A stretch of DNA of 32,349 nucleotides from Mesorhizobium sp. ORS 3359 (GCA_000824845.1 CCNC01000028.1:1-32349); one strand, 5' to 3'; positions 23,353 to 30,767 are shown, counted from the first letter of the stretch. The notes: a model not told the origin generated them from the sequence alone. Numbers and translations are program-made.

Positions 23353-23375
23353 TTATCTGACAAATCAGATGATAA
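23353..23375. promoter_or_regulatory. Palindromic operator candidate between dehydrogenase and GntR genes
   Basis: ATCTGA-CAAA-TCAGAT (23355-23370) is a perfect dyad, and TTATC at 23353-23357 is mirrored by GATAA at 23371-23375. It lies 79 bases from the dehydrogenase start and 51 from the regulator start, in the only AT-rich part of the gap. FCD-type GntR proteins bind short dyads of this kind, so autoregulation and control of the dehydrogenase operon are likely. Confidence 0.6.
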
Positions 23376-23425
23376 TGGACAGGTTCGGCTTGGTGAGGTA
23401 ACACCGAAGGTTGTTGGCAGACTGA

Positions 23426-24157
23426 ATGGTCCAGGACAAAATGGCAGGCAACCAGACGGCGTCGGTGACGGACGAGATAACCAACAGTCTCGGCCGCGAG
23501 ATTCTCCGCGGGCTGTTTCCGCCCGGCGCGACCTTGATTGGCGAGGAGGAGATCTGCGCCCGCTTCGGCGCCAGCCGCAGCGCCGCCCGCGAAGCGGTGA
23601 AGATCCTGTGGGCCAAGGGCCTGCTGGTCACCCGCCCGCGGCGTGGCTCGCGCATCCGCCCGCTGAAGGATTGGAATTTCTTGGACCCCGCGGTGCTAGG
23701 CTGGCTGCGCGCCAGCGCGACACCGCGCCACTTCATCATCGAGCTTCTGGAAGTGCGCCTGGGCTTCGAATGCGAGGCGGCGGCACTTGCCGCGAGCCGC
23801 AACAACCCGGACGAGATCGCCGCCATCCGCGAGGCCTTCGAGGCGATGCGCGCGGCCTCCTCCGGCCAGGGCGATCCGGTCTTGTCGGACGCCGCTTTCC
23901 ATGAAGCGGTGCTTGCCGCCACCGGGAACCGCTTCTTCCTGCCGCTCTCGGCGCTGATCCACACGGCGCTGCAGTATAGTGTGCCGACCACCAACGCGCT
24001 GTTCGGTCACCCGGTGGGCGATCTCGACGCGCATGGCAAGGTGCTGAGGGCGATCGAGTCCGGCGACTCCGCAAGAGCCCGCAAGGCCATGCACGACATG
24101 CTGAGCGAGGTGCTCGCCCGCGTGCGCACGGCCGCTGAACTCACCGGTGCCGGCTGA
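23426..24157 (+). CDS. GntR family (FadR/FCD) transcriptional regulator
   Basis: A 243-residue regulator. The N-terminal winged helix (about 12-80) shows LGREILRGLFPPGATLIGEEEICARFGASRSAAREAVKILWAKGLLVTRPRRGSRI, the standard GntR pattern. The C-terminal FCD domain (about 100-235) is all-helical with the metal/ligand residues seen as DAAFHEAVL, and His in LDAHGKVLRAIESGD. FCD regulators sense sugar acids and other carboxylates, which suits the neighbouring dehydrogenases. An alternative ATG at 23441 has a better ribosome site (AGGA four bases upstream), so the first five residues are uncertain. The divergent arrangement makes it the likely regulator of the dehydrogenase pair and perhaps of the transporter operon. 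Confidence 0.9.
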   Translation: MVQDKMAGNQTASVTDEITNSLGREILRGLFPPGATLIGEEEICARFGASRSAAREAVKILWAKGLLVTRPRRGSRIRPLKDWNFLDPAVLGWLRASATPRHFIIELLEVRLGFECEAAALAASRNNPDEIAAIREAFEAMRAASSGQGDPVLSDAAFHEAVLAATGNRFFLPLSALIHTALQYSVPTTNALFGHPVGDLDAHGKVLRAIESGDSARARKAMHDMLSEVLARVRTAAELTGAG

Positions 24158-24258
24158 ATCTTTCAAGCCGGAACCTGGCTGTCTTCCCAGCCTGCTGTTA
24201 CGCGCAGTTAAGGCCGGACTGCTACACCACGCTGCATTCGGTCGGGGAATAATGGCCC

Positions 24259-24633
24259 ATGAGCCAGCGCGCGTTCATCAGTCTGCTCGTCCTCCTGGCG
24301 GTGCTGGTCGCGCTGTCGGCGACATCGTTCCCGGGCGCGATGATCGGCTTTTTGTTCGGCATCGCCATTGCCTTCTTCGTCGCCGGGCCGGCCATGCTGA
24401 TCGGCAAGGTGCTCGAGAACAACGGCATCGTGATATCCGGCCAGACGGCTCTTTGGCTGCTAGCCGGCTTCTACGCGCTGCTCATTCTCTTCGCGGCATT
24501 CCAGACCTGGCGCCGGCTTCAGCGTCAGGAGACCGGCCAGGCGCGATCCGCGGGGCTGCGGCTGGCGCTGCTCGTCGCGCTGCCCGCGATAGCGTGGCTG
24601 TCAGTGAACGCGATGCAGGAAGCCTGGCCGTGA
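24259..24633 (+). CDS. Small inner-membrane protein of unknown function
   Basis: A 124-residue protein with an estimated four membrane segments: FISLLVLLAVLVALSA, AMIGFLFGIAIAFFVAGPAMLIG, ALWLLAGFYALLILFAAFQTW and GLRLALLVALPAIAWLSV. A basic loop (RRLQRQETGQARSAG) between the third and fourth should lie in the cytoplasm. I do not recognise a family. It has a GGGGA ribosome site, about 100 bp of spacing from the GntR gene, and codon use like its neighbours, so it is probably real. It converges on the YCII-like gene through a shared hairpin. Confidence 0.7.
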   Translation: MSQRAFISLLVLLAVLVALSATSFPGAMIGFLFGIAIAFFVAGPAMLIGKVLENNGIVISGQTALWLLAGFYALLILFAAFQTWRRLQRQETGQARSAGLRLALLVALPAIAWLSVNAMQEAWP

Positions 24634-24659
24634 GGCCGCCAATATGCGGCAACCTCACG
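24629..24659. terminator. Bidirectional terminator candidate
   Basis: CGTGAGG (24629-24635) pairs with CCTCACG (24653-24659), and inside it CCGC pairs with GCGG around CAATAT. The hairpin includes the stop of the membrane-protein gene and lies between two convergent genes, a typical place for a shared terminator. No clear T-run is present. Confidence 0.5.
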
Positions 24660-24672
24660 AACAGAGCTCGAT

Positions 24673-24963
24673 TCAGCGCTTCGGCCCAAAGCCCGGATAG
24701 GGGTTGAGCGGCACGATCGCCGTGATGTCCATCATGCCGGCCTCGATCAGCGGCAGCGTGGCGAGATGGCCGCGCACTTCCTTCTCGTCGGCCGCTTCGA
24801 ACATCATGCCGCTGCCGGGGATGTCGCCACGGTTCCAGATCTGGCGCACGGCGCCTTGCACATAAAGCGTCTTTCGCTGCTCGGACTCCGGCGGCAGCAG
24901 CGGCGCGAAGTCGGCGTCGCTGAATTTTTGGGTGTTGCGGGTGAGCAGAGCAAAGAACTGCAT
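24673..24963 (-). CDS. YCII / muconolactone-isomerase-like dimeric alpha-beta barrel protein
   Basis: A 96-residue single-domain protein (MQFFALLTRN...) with a ferredoxin-like fold of the YCII or muconolactone delta-isomerase type. VRQIWNRGDIPGSGMMFEAADEKEVRGHLATLPLIEAGMMDITAIVPLNPYPGFG matches the isomerase-like subgroup, in which small barrels oligomerise around a substrate. No catalytic residue can be assigned with confidence. AAGGAGA stands six bases before the ATG at 24963, which fixes the start. It is divergent from the LysR gene, which makes it the likely regulated target. Confidence 0.83.
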   Translation of the reverse strand: MQFFALLTRNTQKFSDADFAPLLPPESEQRKTLYVQGAVRQIWNRGDIPGSGMMFEAADEKEVRGHLATLPLIEAGMMDITAIVPLNPYPGFGPKR

Positions 24964-25011
24964 GGCGGTCTCCTTCGTGGTTGGGGTGACGGGGGAGATA
25001 TCGCGCCGGCT

Positions 25012-25056
25012 GTTCAGACTGTCCAAGACCGATTAGGATAAAGTTCAGACCTTGGA
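25012..25056. promoter_or_regulatory. LysR-type binding region candidate
   Basis: GTTCAGAC occurs at 25012-25019 and again at 25043-25050, 31 bases or about three helical turns apart. TCCAAG (25022-25027) and CTTGGA (25051-25056) form an inverted pair within the same stretch. The region lies in the gap between the divergent YCII-like and LysR genes. Confidence 0.45.
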
Positions 25057-25079
25057 GGACTTGGAAATAGGAGGCCAAA

Positions 25080-25967
25080 ATGCTCGATCTGCGCCAGATT
25101 AGATATTTCGTCGCCGTCGCCGAGGCCGGCAATGTCGGCCGCGCCGCCGAGCAGTTGCACATTTCGCAGTCGCCCTTGAGCCGTCAGATCATGCAGCTCG
25201 AGGAGCAGCTCGGCGTCACGCTCTTCGAGCGCGCGAAGCAGCGCGTCCATCTCAACGCCGAGGGCAGGGCCTTCCTTGCCGAAGCGCGCGCCTTGCTTGC
25301 CAACGCGGCGCGGCTGGAAGAAATCGGCCGCAACCTCGCCAGCGGTGCCGCGGGCAGCCTTGCCATCGGCTACGTCGAGGGCGCGGTGCATGCCGGGCTG
25401 ATCGCCGCGATGCTGAAGGATTTCCGCCGCGCGCGGCCGGATTTCCACCTGCAACTCAGGAGCCTGCGAACGGCTGCGCAATTCGACGATCTGAGGCAGC
25501 GCGTGCTCGACCTCGGCTTCGTCTACGCGCCGGCCCCCGAGGGTGATCCCGATGTGGAAAGCATGCTGGTGCGGCGTGAGCCGTTGGTGCTCGCGATGTC
25601 TGAGGGCGACCCGCTCGCCGGTGCCGCGGCCATCGCGCCCGGCCAGCTCGACGGCCGCGTCTGGATCACCGTGGTGCGCCAGCCCGGCGACACCAACCGC
25701 GCGCAGTTCCTGGCGGCCTGCGCCGAATCCGGCTTCATGCCCGACATCACCTATGAGACGAACGACCCCTTGACCTCGCTCGGCCTGGTCAGCGCCGGCC
25801 TCGGCCTCGCCACTGTTCAGCAGAGCCTGCGAAGCGCGGCCCCTCCGGGCGTCGCCTTCCGCGACCTGCCCTGGTTCAAGCGCAGCGTGTCGATCCATCT
25901 GGCATGGCGCAGGAATGATCGGCGGACGGTGATTGGGGATTTGAGGAGGGCGGCGAATAGTGAATAG
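25080..25967 (+). CDS. LysR family transcriptional regulator
   Basis: A 295-residue LysR regulator. The winged helix (about 1-60) has LDLRQIRYFVAVAEAGNVGRAAEQLHISQSPLSRQIMQLEEQLGVTLFER, and the ligand domain (about 88-290) is of the periplasmic-binding type 2 with GYVEGAVHAGLIAAML at its start. It is closest in style to the CbnR/CatM/BenM group that senses aromatic acids, which agrees with a muconolactone-isomerase-like target next door, but the ligand is unknown. AGGAGG five bases before the ATG fixes the start. The last codons and the TAG stop lie inside the GAATAGT heptamer array, so the C-terminal residues NSE are repeat-derived. Confidence 0.92.
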   Translation: MLDLRQIRYFVAVAEAGNVGRAAEQLHISQSPLSRQIMQLEEQLGVTLFERAKQRVHLNAEGRAFLAEARALLANAARLEEIGRNLASGAAGSLAIGYVEGAVHAGLIAAMLKDFRRARPDFHLQLRSLRTAAQFDDLRQRVLDLGFVYAPAPEGDPDVESMLVRREPLVLAMSEGDPLAGAAAIAPGQLDGRVWITVVRQPGDTNRAQFLAACAESGFMPDITYETNDPLTSLGLVSAGLGLATVQQSLRSAAPPGVAFRDLPWFKRSVSIHLAWRRNDRRTVIGDLRRAANSE

Positions 25968-25996
25968 TGAATAGTGAATAGTCAGTAGTCAGCAGT
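25955..25996 (+). repeat. Heptamer tandem array (GAATAGT)4 plus two degenerate units
   Basis: Four perfect GAATAGT copies (25955-25982) are followed by CAGTAGT and CAGCAGT. The LysR stop codon is inside the second copy. Because seven is not a multiple of three, the array offers TAG or TGA in every forward frame, while the opposite strand has no stops. Confidence 0.95.
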
Positions 25997-26038
25997 GAAA
26001 GTTAACATTCGACAGGCTTCGATCTGCGATGCACCCAT

Positions 26039-26094
26039 TTCACTATTCACTATTCACTATTCACTATTCACTATTCACTATTCACTATTCACAT
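26039..26094 (-). repeat. Heptamer tandem array (TTCACTA)7, inverted copy of the 25955 array
   Basis: Seven perfect TTCACTA copies (26039-26087) and a partial eighth (TTCAC). On the reverse strand this is TAGTGAA, the same heptamer as the left array in another phase. The LOG gene stop (TGA at 26089-26091 on the reverse strand) lies at its edge. Opposed arrays can pair into a long AT-rich hairpin around the 42-56 bases between them. Confidence 0.95.
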
Positions 26095-26700
26095 CTTATC
26101 TATCACCGCCTGAACGCCCTCTGTCGGCGCATCCACCGAGGAGCCCGCCACCATGATGGCGGCGACGATCGCTTCCGGGTCGTTGACCACCAGCGGCTTC
26201 ACGCGATGCGCGGTGTGGATGAAGCCTTCCTCCGACATGTGCTCGATCAGCGCCAGCATCGGGTCCCAGAACCCCTTGACGTTGGCGAAGACGATCGGCT
26301 TGCGGTGATGGCCGAGCTGCGCCCAGGTCATGATCTCGACGATCTCCTCCACCGTGCCGATGCCGCCCGGCAGCGCCACAAAGGCGTCGGATTTTTCGAA
26401 CATGCTGTGCTTGCGCTCGTGCATATTGTCGGTGATCAGCAATTCGTCGAGCTTGTCGAGCGCGGTTTCGGTCGCTTCCCTGTTGATCAGGAAGCGCGGG
26501 ATGATGCCGGTGACCTTGCCGCCGGCCTTGAGCGCGCCGTCGGCGACGGCGCCCATGATGCCCTTGGTGCCGCCGCCATAGATGAGGCGCAACCCGGATT
26601 TGGCAAGCGAGCGGCCAAGCGTGTGGCCGGCCTTGATATAGGCCTCGTCGCGGCCCGGAGACGAGCCGCAATAGACGCAGACGGATCGAATCGTGTTCAT
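26089..26700 (-). CDS. LOG family protein (cytokinin riboside 5'-monophosphate phosphoribohydrolase type)
   Basis: A 203-residue Rossmann-like LOG protein. The nucleotide-side motif YGGGTKGIMG is at 41-50, the catalytic MHERK at 93-97 and PGGIGTVEE at 111-119, so the full active site is present. Family members cleave AMP or cytokinin riboside monophosphates to the base and ribose 5-phosphate; in plant-associated bacteria some release cytokinin, while many act in general nucleotide salvage. Older annotation as lysine decarboxylase is wrong for this group. The start is an ATG at 26700. The 119-base gap to the LysM gene has no special feature except an AT stretch before that gene. Confidence 0.93.
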   Translation of the reverse strand: MNTIRSVCVYCGSSPGRDEAYIKAGHTLGRSLAKSGLRLIYGGGTKGIMGAVADGALKAGGKVTGIIPRFLINREATETALDKLDELLITDNMHERKHSMFEKSDAFVALPGGIGTVEEIVEIMTWAQLGHHRKPIVFANVKGFWDPMLALIEHMSEEGFIHTAHRVKPLVVNDPEAIVAAIMVAGSSVDAPTEGVQAVIDKM

Positions 26701-26819
26701 GACGATGATTGGTGATGGGGACGGTTGGCCGGGTCAAGCCCGCGGACGGGCTTTTTCTTGTGAGCGCGGAGAAAACACGCTAGACCGGCGTTAGGTGGCT
26801 AAGGGGGCAATATAAAATT

Positions 26820-28310
26820 ATGGCTATCAATCCTTCTAAGGCGTTCTTGTTCGCGGCGGGCGGCGTGGCCGTCGTCGCGGCGGTCGCCTACGGGTCGGGC
26901 GCGCTCGATCCCTACATCAACCAGAAGCCAGCGCAGGTCGCGGCGCTGCCGCAGACCGATGCGAAACCGGCTGAATCCTCGAGCACGACCACCGAAGCGC
27001 GCGTGCCTCAAGCTCCTTCAAACACAATGGCCCCGGCCAACACGATGGCGCCGGCCAACAAGAACGCAACGGCGCCGGCCGCTGCGGCCGGCCCGACGCT
27101 GCCGACCTTCGATGTCGTGCGCGTCGAAAGCAACGGCTCGATCGTTGTCGCCGGCAGCGCCGCGCCCAACGCCAAGGTCGAGATCCTGAGTGGCGGTACG
27201 GTGCTCGGCTCGACCGATTCCGGCCCCGACGGCGCTTTCGCCATCGTGCTCGACGATCCGCTGAAGCCCGGCGACTATACGATCACGCTGCGCCAGACGG
27301 TTGGCGGCATCGCCGTCGCCTCGGCCCAGACCGCCGTTGTCTCGGTGCCGCAGAGCCCGACCGGGCAGGTGCTGGCGATGGTCGAGGAACCGGGCAAGGC
27401 CTCGCAATTGATCACGGTGCCGCAGGCCGAGACCAGGCCGGCGGCGCCGGCCGCTTCCGACCAGGCGGCACCGGCAGCCCAGGCCCCCGCAACGACCGCG
27501 CCGGCTGCATCCGACACGGCCTCGGCGTCGGCCACGACCGCGCCGGCCGCCACCGATCAGGCCTCTGCTCCGGCGACTGCGCCGGCCTCTGGCGAGCCTA
27601 AGATCGCCGTCGAAGCGGTCGAGATCGACGGCAGCAAGATCTTCGTTGCCGGCACGGCCGACCCCGGCCGCAAGGTGCGCGCCTATGCCGACGCCATCCT
27701 GCTCGGCGATGCGCAAACCTCCGCCGACGGCCATTTCCTGATCGAGGCGACCCGCGACATCCCGGTCGGCAACTACACCATCCATGTCGACGGCCTGGAC
27801 AGCGATGGCGTCAAGGTCGTCACCCGCGCCGCCGTGCCGTTCGAACGTGAGCCCGGCGAGTCGATCGCCGCCGTCGCTCCGAACGAGACGAAGACCGGCG
27901 AGGCCAAGCCGGCCGAGACCAAGCTCGCACAGGTCCAGGGCGCCGGATCCCAGGCGGCGGAAGCCAAGCCGGCGGCAACGGCCGAAGCGGCCAAGCCCGC
28001 CGAGGCTCCGGCCAAGGTCGCCGAGGCGACGCCGTCGACCGACGTGGCTGAGACGGTCGCGCCAAAGCTCGAACATGCCGACGGCGCCGTCATCATCCGC
28101 CGCAACGACACGCTCTGGCGCATCTCGCGCCGCGTCTACGGCCATGGCGTGCGCTATTCGACCATCTATCTCGCCAACAAGGACCAGATCAGCGATCCCG
28201 ACCGCATCTGGCCGGGCCAGGTGTTCAAGGTGCCGTCCAAGTCCAAGGAAGGCGAGGATGCCGACCTGAAGGCCATGGGCGAGCAGATGACCGCGCCGAA
28301 GACGGAGTGA
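26820..28310 (+). CDS. Membrane-anchored Ig-like and LysM domain protein
   Basis: A 496-residue envelope protein. An N-terminal hydrophobic helix (about 7-24, AFLFAAGGVAVVAAVAYG) anchors or exports it. Two related beta-sandwich modules follow, IVVAGSAAPNAKVEILSGGTVLGSTDSGPDGAFAI (about 102-140) and IFVAGTADPGRKVRAYADAILLGDAQTSADGHFLI (about 275-310), typical of bacterial Ig-like repeats. They are separated by Ala/Pro/Thr-rich linkers (about 200-260 and 350-415). A LysM domain (about 420-475, RRNDTLWRISRRVYGHGVRYSTIYLANKDQI) should bind peptidoglycan. It probably spans from inner membrane to the wall in the periplasm. Role unknown; related proteins are common in Rhizobiales and are often next to lipoproteins or wall enzymes. 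Confidence 0.9.
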   Translation: MAINPSKAFLFAAGGVAVVAAVAYGSGALDPYINQKPAQVAALPQTDAKPAESSSTTTEARVPQAPSNTMAPANTMAPANKNATAPAAAAGPTLPTFDVVRVESNGSIVVAGSAAPNAKVEILSGGTVLGSTDSGPDGAFAIVLDDPLKPGDYTITLRQTVGGIAVASAQTAVVSVPQSPTGQVLAMVEEPGKASQLITVPQAETRPAAPAASDQAAPAAQAPATTAPAASDTASASATTAPAATDQASAPATAPASGEPKIAVEAVEIDGSKIFVAGTADPGRKVRAYADAILLGDAQTSADGHFLIEATRDIPVGNYTIHVDGLDSDGVKVVTRAAVPFEREPGESIAAVAPNETKTGEAKPAETKLAQVQGAGSQAAEAKPAATAEAAKPAEAPAKVAEATPSTDVAETVAPKLEHADGAVIIRRNDTLWRISRRVYGHGVRYSTIYLANKDQISDPDRIWPGQVFKVPSKSKEGEDADLKAMGEQMTAPKTE

Positions 28311-28325
28311 GGTTGGCGAATAGCC

Positions 28326-28350
28326 AATCTCCCCCCTTGTGGGGGAGATT
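28326..28350. repeat. Dispersed C5/G5 palindrome, possible terminator of the LysM gene
   Basis: AATCTCCCCC (28326-28335) pairs perfectly with GGGGGAGATT (28341-28350) around CTTGT. It is the cleanest copy of the palindrome seen at the window ends, and lies 16 bases after the LysM stop, where it could also stop transcription. Confidence 0.75.
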
Positions 28351-28412
28351 ACCCTTGCTACCCATCCGCCTAGCTTGCCCTCCCATTGTCCATCGTCTAT
28401 CGCCGATGGACG

Positions 28413-28748
28413 ATGATCGAATCCCCCGAAAGCCGTTGTGCTGACAGCCGCGCCATCGCGCTGCGCCTGGCGGCGCTCTCGCATCCGGCGCGCATCGAGA
28501 TCCTGAAACATCTCTCGGCCAGCGCCTGCTGCTCGTGCCGTGAGGTGGTCAATCATCTCGATCTCGCCCAATCGACCGTTTCGCAGCACCTGAAGGTCCT
28601 GGTCGAGGCGGGGCTCGTCCGCTTCGAGGCTGACCGCCAGCGCTCGCGCTACGCGGTCGACCATACCGCGCTTGCGGGCATCTCCGCCTCGCTCAACCAA
28701 CTCGTTGCTTCCTGCTGTCCCGGCAGTTTACCCAAAAGGCAAGACTAG
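28413..28748 (+). CDS. ArsR family metal-responsive repressor
   Basis: A 111-residue winged-helix repressor. It starts with an ALRLAALSHPARIEILKHL helix and has REVVNHLDLAQSTVSQHLKVLVEAGLVRFEADRQRSRYAV as recognition helix and wing. Cysteines 39, 40 and 42 (ACCSC) sit where ArsR places its metal-sensing CxC in helix alpha-3, and a CC pair at 101-102 plus Cys9 give further thiols. A soft metal or arsenic/antimony signal is therefore likely. I chose the ATG at 28413, where the family match begins, over an in-frame ATG at 28386. Its stop overlaps the start of the exporter gene by one base (TAGTG), so they form an operon under its own control. Confidence 0.9.
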   Translation: MIESPESRCADSRAIALRLAALSHPARIEILKHLSASACCSCREVVNHLDLAQSTVSQHLKVLVEAGLVRFEADRQRSRYAVDHTALAGISASLNQLVASCCPGSLPKRQD

Positions 28749-30631
28749 TGGCCGAAAAGACCGTATCCGCCGAAGCCGGCACCCTCACCACCCTGCGCAA
28801 CCTCTGGCCCTATATGTGGCCGGCCGAGCGAGCCGATCTCAGAGCCCGTGTCACCTGGGCGACGCTGCTTCTGGTCGTCGCCAAGCTCACTTTGGTCGCC
28901 GGCCCGTATTTCTTCAAATGGGCGACGGATGCGCTGGCCCATGCCTCCAAGACCCCGCCGCCGCTGCCGGCCTTTCTGCTGGCGCCGGTGGCGCTGGTCA
29001 TCGCCTACAACGTGCTCCGCCTGGTCCAGCTCGGCTTCAACCAGCTGCGCGACGCCCTGTTTGCCCGCGTCGGCCAATATGCGGTGCGTCAGCTCGCCTA
29101 CCGCACCTTCGTCCACATGCATGAGCTGTCGCTGCGCTTCCATCTGGAGCGCCGCACCGGCGGCTTGTCGCGCATCATCGAGCGCGGCACCAAGGGCATC
29201 GAGACGATCGTGCGCTTCATCATGCTGAACACGGCGCCGACCATCCTCGAATTCGCGCTGACCGCCGGCATATTCGCCTTTACCTATGGCTGGAAATATG
29301 TCGCCGTGGTCGCCGTCACCGTCTGGCTCTATGTCTGGTTCACGGTCAAGGCGAGCGACTGGCGCATCTCGATCCGCCGCGACATGAACGACAGCGACAC
29401 CGACGCCAACACCAAGGCGATCGACTCGCTCTTGAACTTCGAGACGGTCAAATATTTCACCAATGAGCGCATGGAGGCCGAGCGCTTCGACCGCTCGATG
29501 GCGCGCTACGAGATCGCCGCGACCAAGACCTGGACATCGCTCGGCTGGCTGAATTTCGGCCAGGGCCTCATCTTCGGCCTGGGCACCGTCATCGTCATGT
29601 GCATGTCGGCGCTGGAAGTGCAGGCCGGCACGCAGACGGTCGGCGATTTCGTCTTCATCAACGCCATGCTGATCCAGCTTTCGGTGCCGCTCAACTTCAT
29701 CGGCTTCATCTACCGCGAGATCCGGCAGGGCCTGACCGACATCGAGCATATGTTCGACCTGCTCGATGTGCCCCAGGAGATCGTCGACAAGCCGGACGCC
29801 AAGCCGCTCAACGTCGGCCCGGGCAAGGTCGAGTTCCGCGACGTTCATTTCTCCTATGATCCGAACCGCAAGATCCTGAAAGGTGTCTCCTTCGAGGTGC
29901 CTGCCGGCAAGACGGTGGCGATCGTCGGCCCCTCGGGCGCCGGCAAGTCGACCATTTCCAGGCTTCTGTTCCGCTTCTACGACGTGCAGGGTGGCCAGGT
30001 GCTGATCGACGGCCAGGACATCCGCGACGTCACCCAGGAGAGCCTGCGCGCCGTGCTCGGCATGGTGCCGCAGGACACGGTGCTCTTCAACGACACCATC
30101 GCCTACAACATCCGCTATGGCCGCGTCGGCGCCAGCGAGGAGGAGGTGCGCAAGGCCGCCGAGCTTGCCCAGATCGGCCCGTTCATCGACAAGCTGCCCG
30201 AAGGCTACAAGTCGATGGTCGGCGAGCGGGGCTTAAAGCTGTCGGGCGGCGAAAAGCAGCGCGTGGCCATCGCCCGCACCATCCTCAAGGCGCCGCCGAT
30301 CCTGATGCTCGACGAGGCAACCTCGGCGCTGGACACCCAGACCGAGCAGGAGATCCAGGCGGCGCTCGACCTCGTCAGCAAGGGCCGCACCACCATCGTC
30401 ATCGCCCACCGCCTGTCGACGGTGATCTCGGCCGACGAGATCATCGTGCTCAAGGACGGCCAGATCGCCGAGCGCGGGACGCATCAAGCGCTGCTAGCCA
30501 AGCACGGCCTGTACGCCTCGATGTGGGACCGCCAGCGCGAGGCGACCGAAGCCGAAGAGCGCCTGCGCATCGCGCGTGAGAGCGACGAGCTTGGGGTGAT
30601 TGTGAGGAGAAGAACGGCAGAGGTTGGCTAG
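28748..30631 (+). CDS. Atm1/HMT1-type ABC exporter (half transporter)
   Basis: A 627-residue ABC exporter with six N-terminal helices (about 30-320) and a C-terminal ATPase. DANTKAIDSLLNFETVKYFTNE (about 220-240) is the signature of the Atm1/ABCB7 group. Walker A is GPSGAGKST (394-402), the signature LSGGEKQRVAIARTIL and Walker B ILMLDEATSALD are intact, and HRLST gives the switch His. It should work as a homodimer in the inner membrane. Bacterial Atm1 proteins export glutathione conjugates including metal complexes, which fits control by the adjacent ArsR repressor. The start is GTG at 28748, overlapping the repressor stop. Fe-S cluster-related export is the other possibility. Confidence 0.94.
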   Translation: MAEKTVSAEAGTLTTLRNLWPYMWPAERADLRARVTWATLLLVVAKLTLVAGPYFFKWATDALAHASKTPPPLPAFLLAPVALVIAYNVLRLVQLGFNQLRDALFARVGQYAVRQLAYRTFVHMHELSLRFHLERRTGGLSRIIERGTKGIETIVRFIMLNTAPTILEFALTAGIFAFTYGWKYVAVVAVTVWLYVWFTVKASDWRISIRRDMNDSDTDANTKAIDSLLNFETVKYFTNERMEAERFDRSMARYEIAATKTWTSLGWLNFGQGLIFGLGTVIVMCMSALEVQAGTQTVGDFVFINAMLIQLSVPLNFIGFIYREIRQGLTDIEHMFDLLDVPQEIVDKPDAKPLNVGPGKVEFRDVHFSYDPNRKILKGVSFEVPAGKTVAIVGPSGAGKSTISRLLFRFYDVQGGQVLIDGQDIRDVTQESLRAVLGMVPQDTVLFNDTIAYNIRYGRVGASEEEVRKAAELAQIGPFIDKLPEGYKSMVGERGLKLSGGEKQRVAIARTILKAPPILMLDEATSALDTQTEQEIQAALDLVSKGRTTIVIAHRLSTVISADEIIVLKDGQIAERGTHQALLAKHGLYASMWDRQREATEAEERLRIARESDELGVIVRRRTAEVG

Positions 30632-30640
30632 GCGCTTCTT

Positions 30641-30694
30641 CCTTCCCCCCTTGTGGGAGAAGGTGGTCTCGCGAAGCGAGGTCGGATGAGGGGT
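30641..30694 (+). repeat. Mosaic palindromic element, copy with CTCGC hairpin
   Basis: The left arm CCCTTGTGGGAGAAGGTGG (30648-30666) and right arm CGGATGAGGGGT (30683-30694) enclose a small hairpin CTCGC-GAA-GCGAG. Both arms recur inverted at 30768-30826 with a different centre. It follows the exporter gene stop by nine bases. Confidence 0.85.
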
Positions 30695-30767
30695 GTTGGA
30701 AGGATCGCCGCGAGGCAAGACTAAGCGCTTGAAGCGTTTATTCTTTTCTCGTCTCGTTCCTTCCAGG

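Noticed and set aside
25955..26094. CRISPR array
   Set aside because: The repeat unit is only seven bases with no spacers; it is a simple tandem array in two orientations.
26089..26700. Lysine decarboxylase
   Set aside because: The PGGxGTxxE and MxxRK motifs define LOG phosphoribohydrolases; the decarboxylase label is a historical misannotation.
27018..28700. Long open frame on the reverse strand opposite the LysM and ArsR genes
   Set aside because: It mirrors the Ala/Pro-rich codons of the LysM gene, has no recognisable domain and is arginine/glycine-rich as expected for antisense of high-GC coding DNA.
28745..29848. Reverse-strand frame opposite the Atm1 exporter
   Set aside because: Exporter motifs on the forward strand are complete; the reverse frame is Asp/Glu/Gln-rich antisense.
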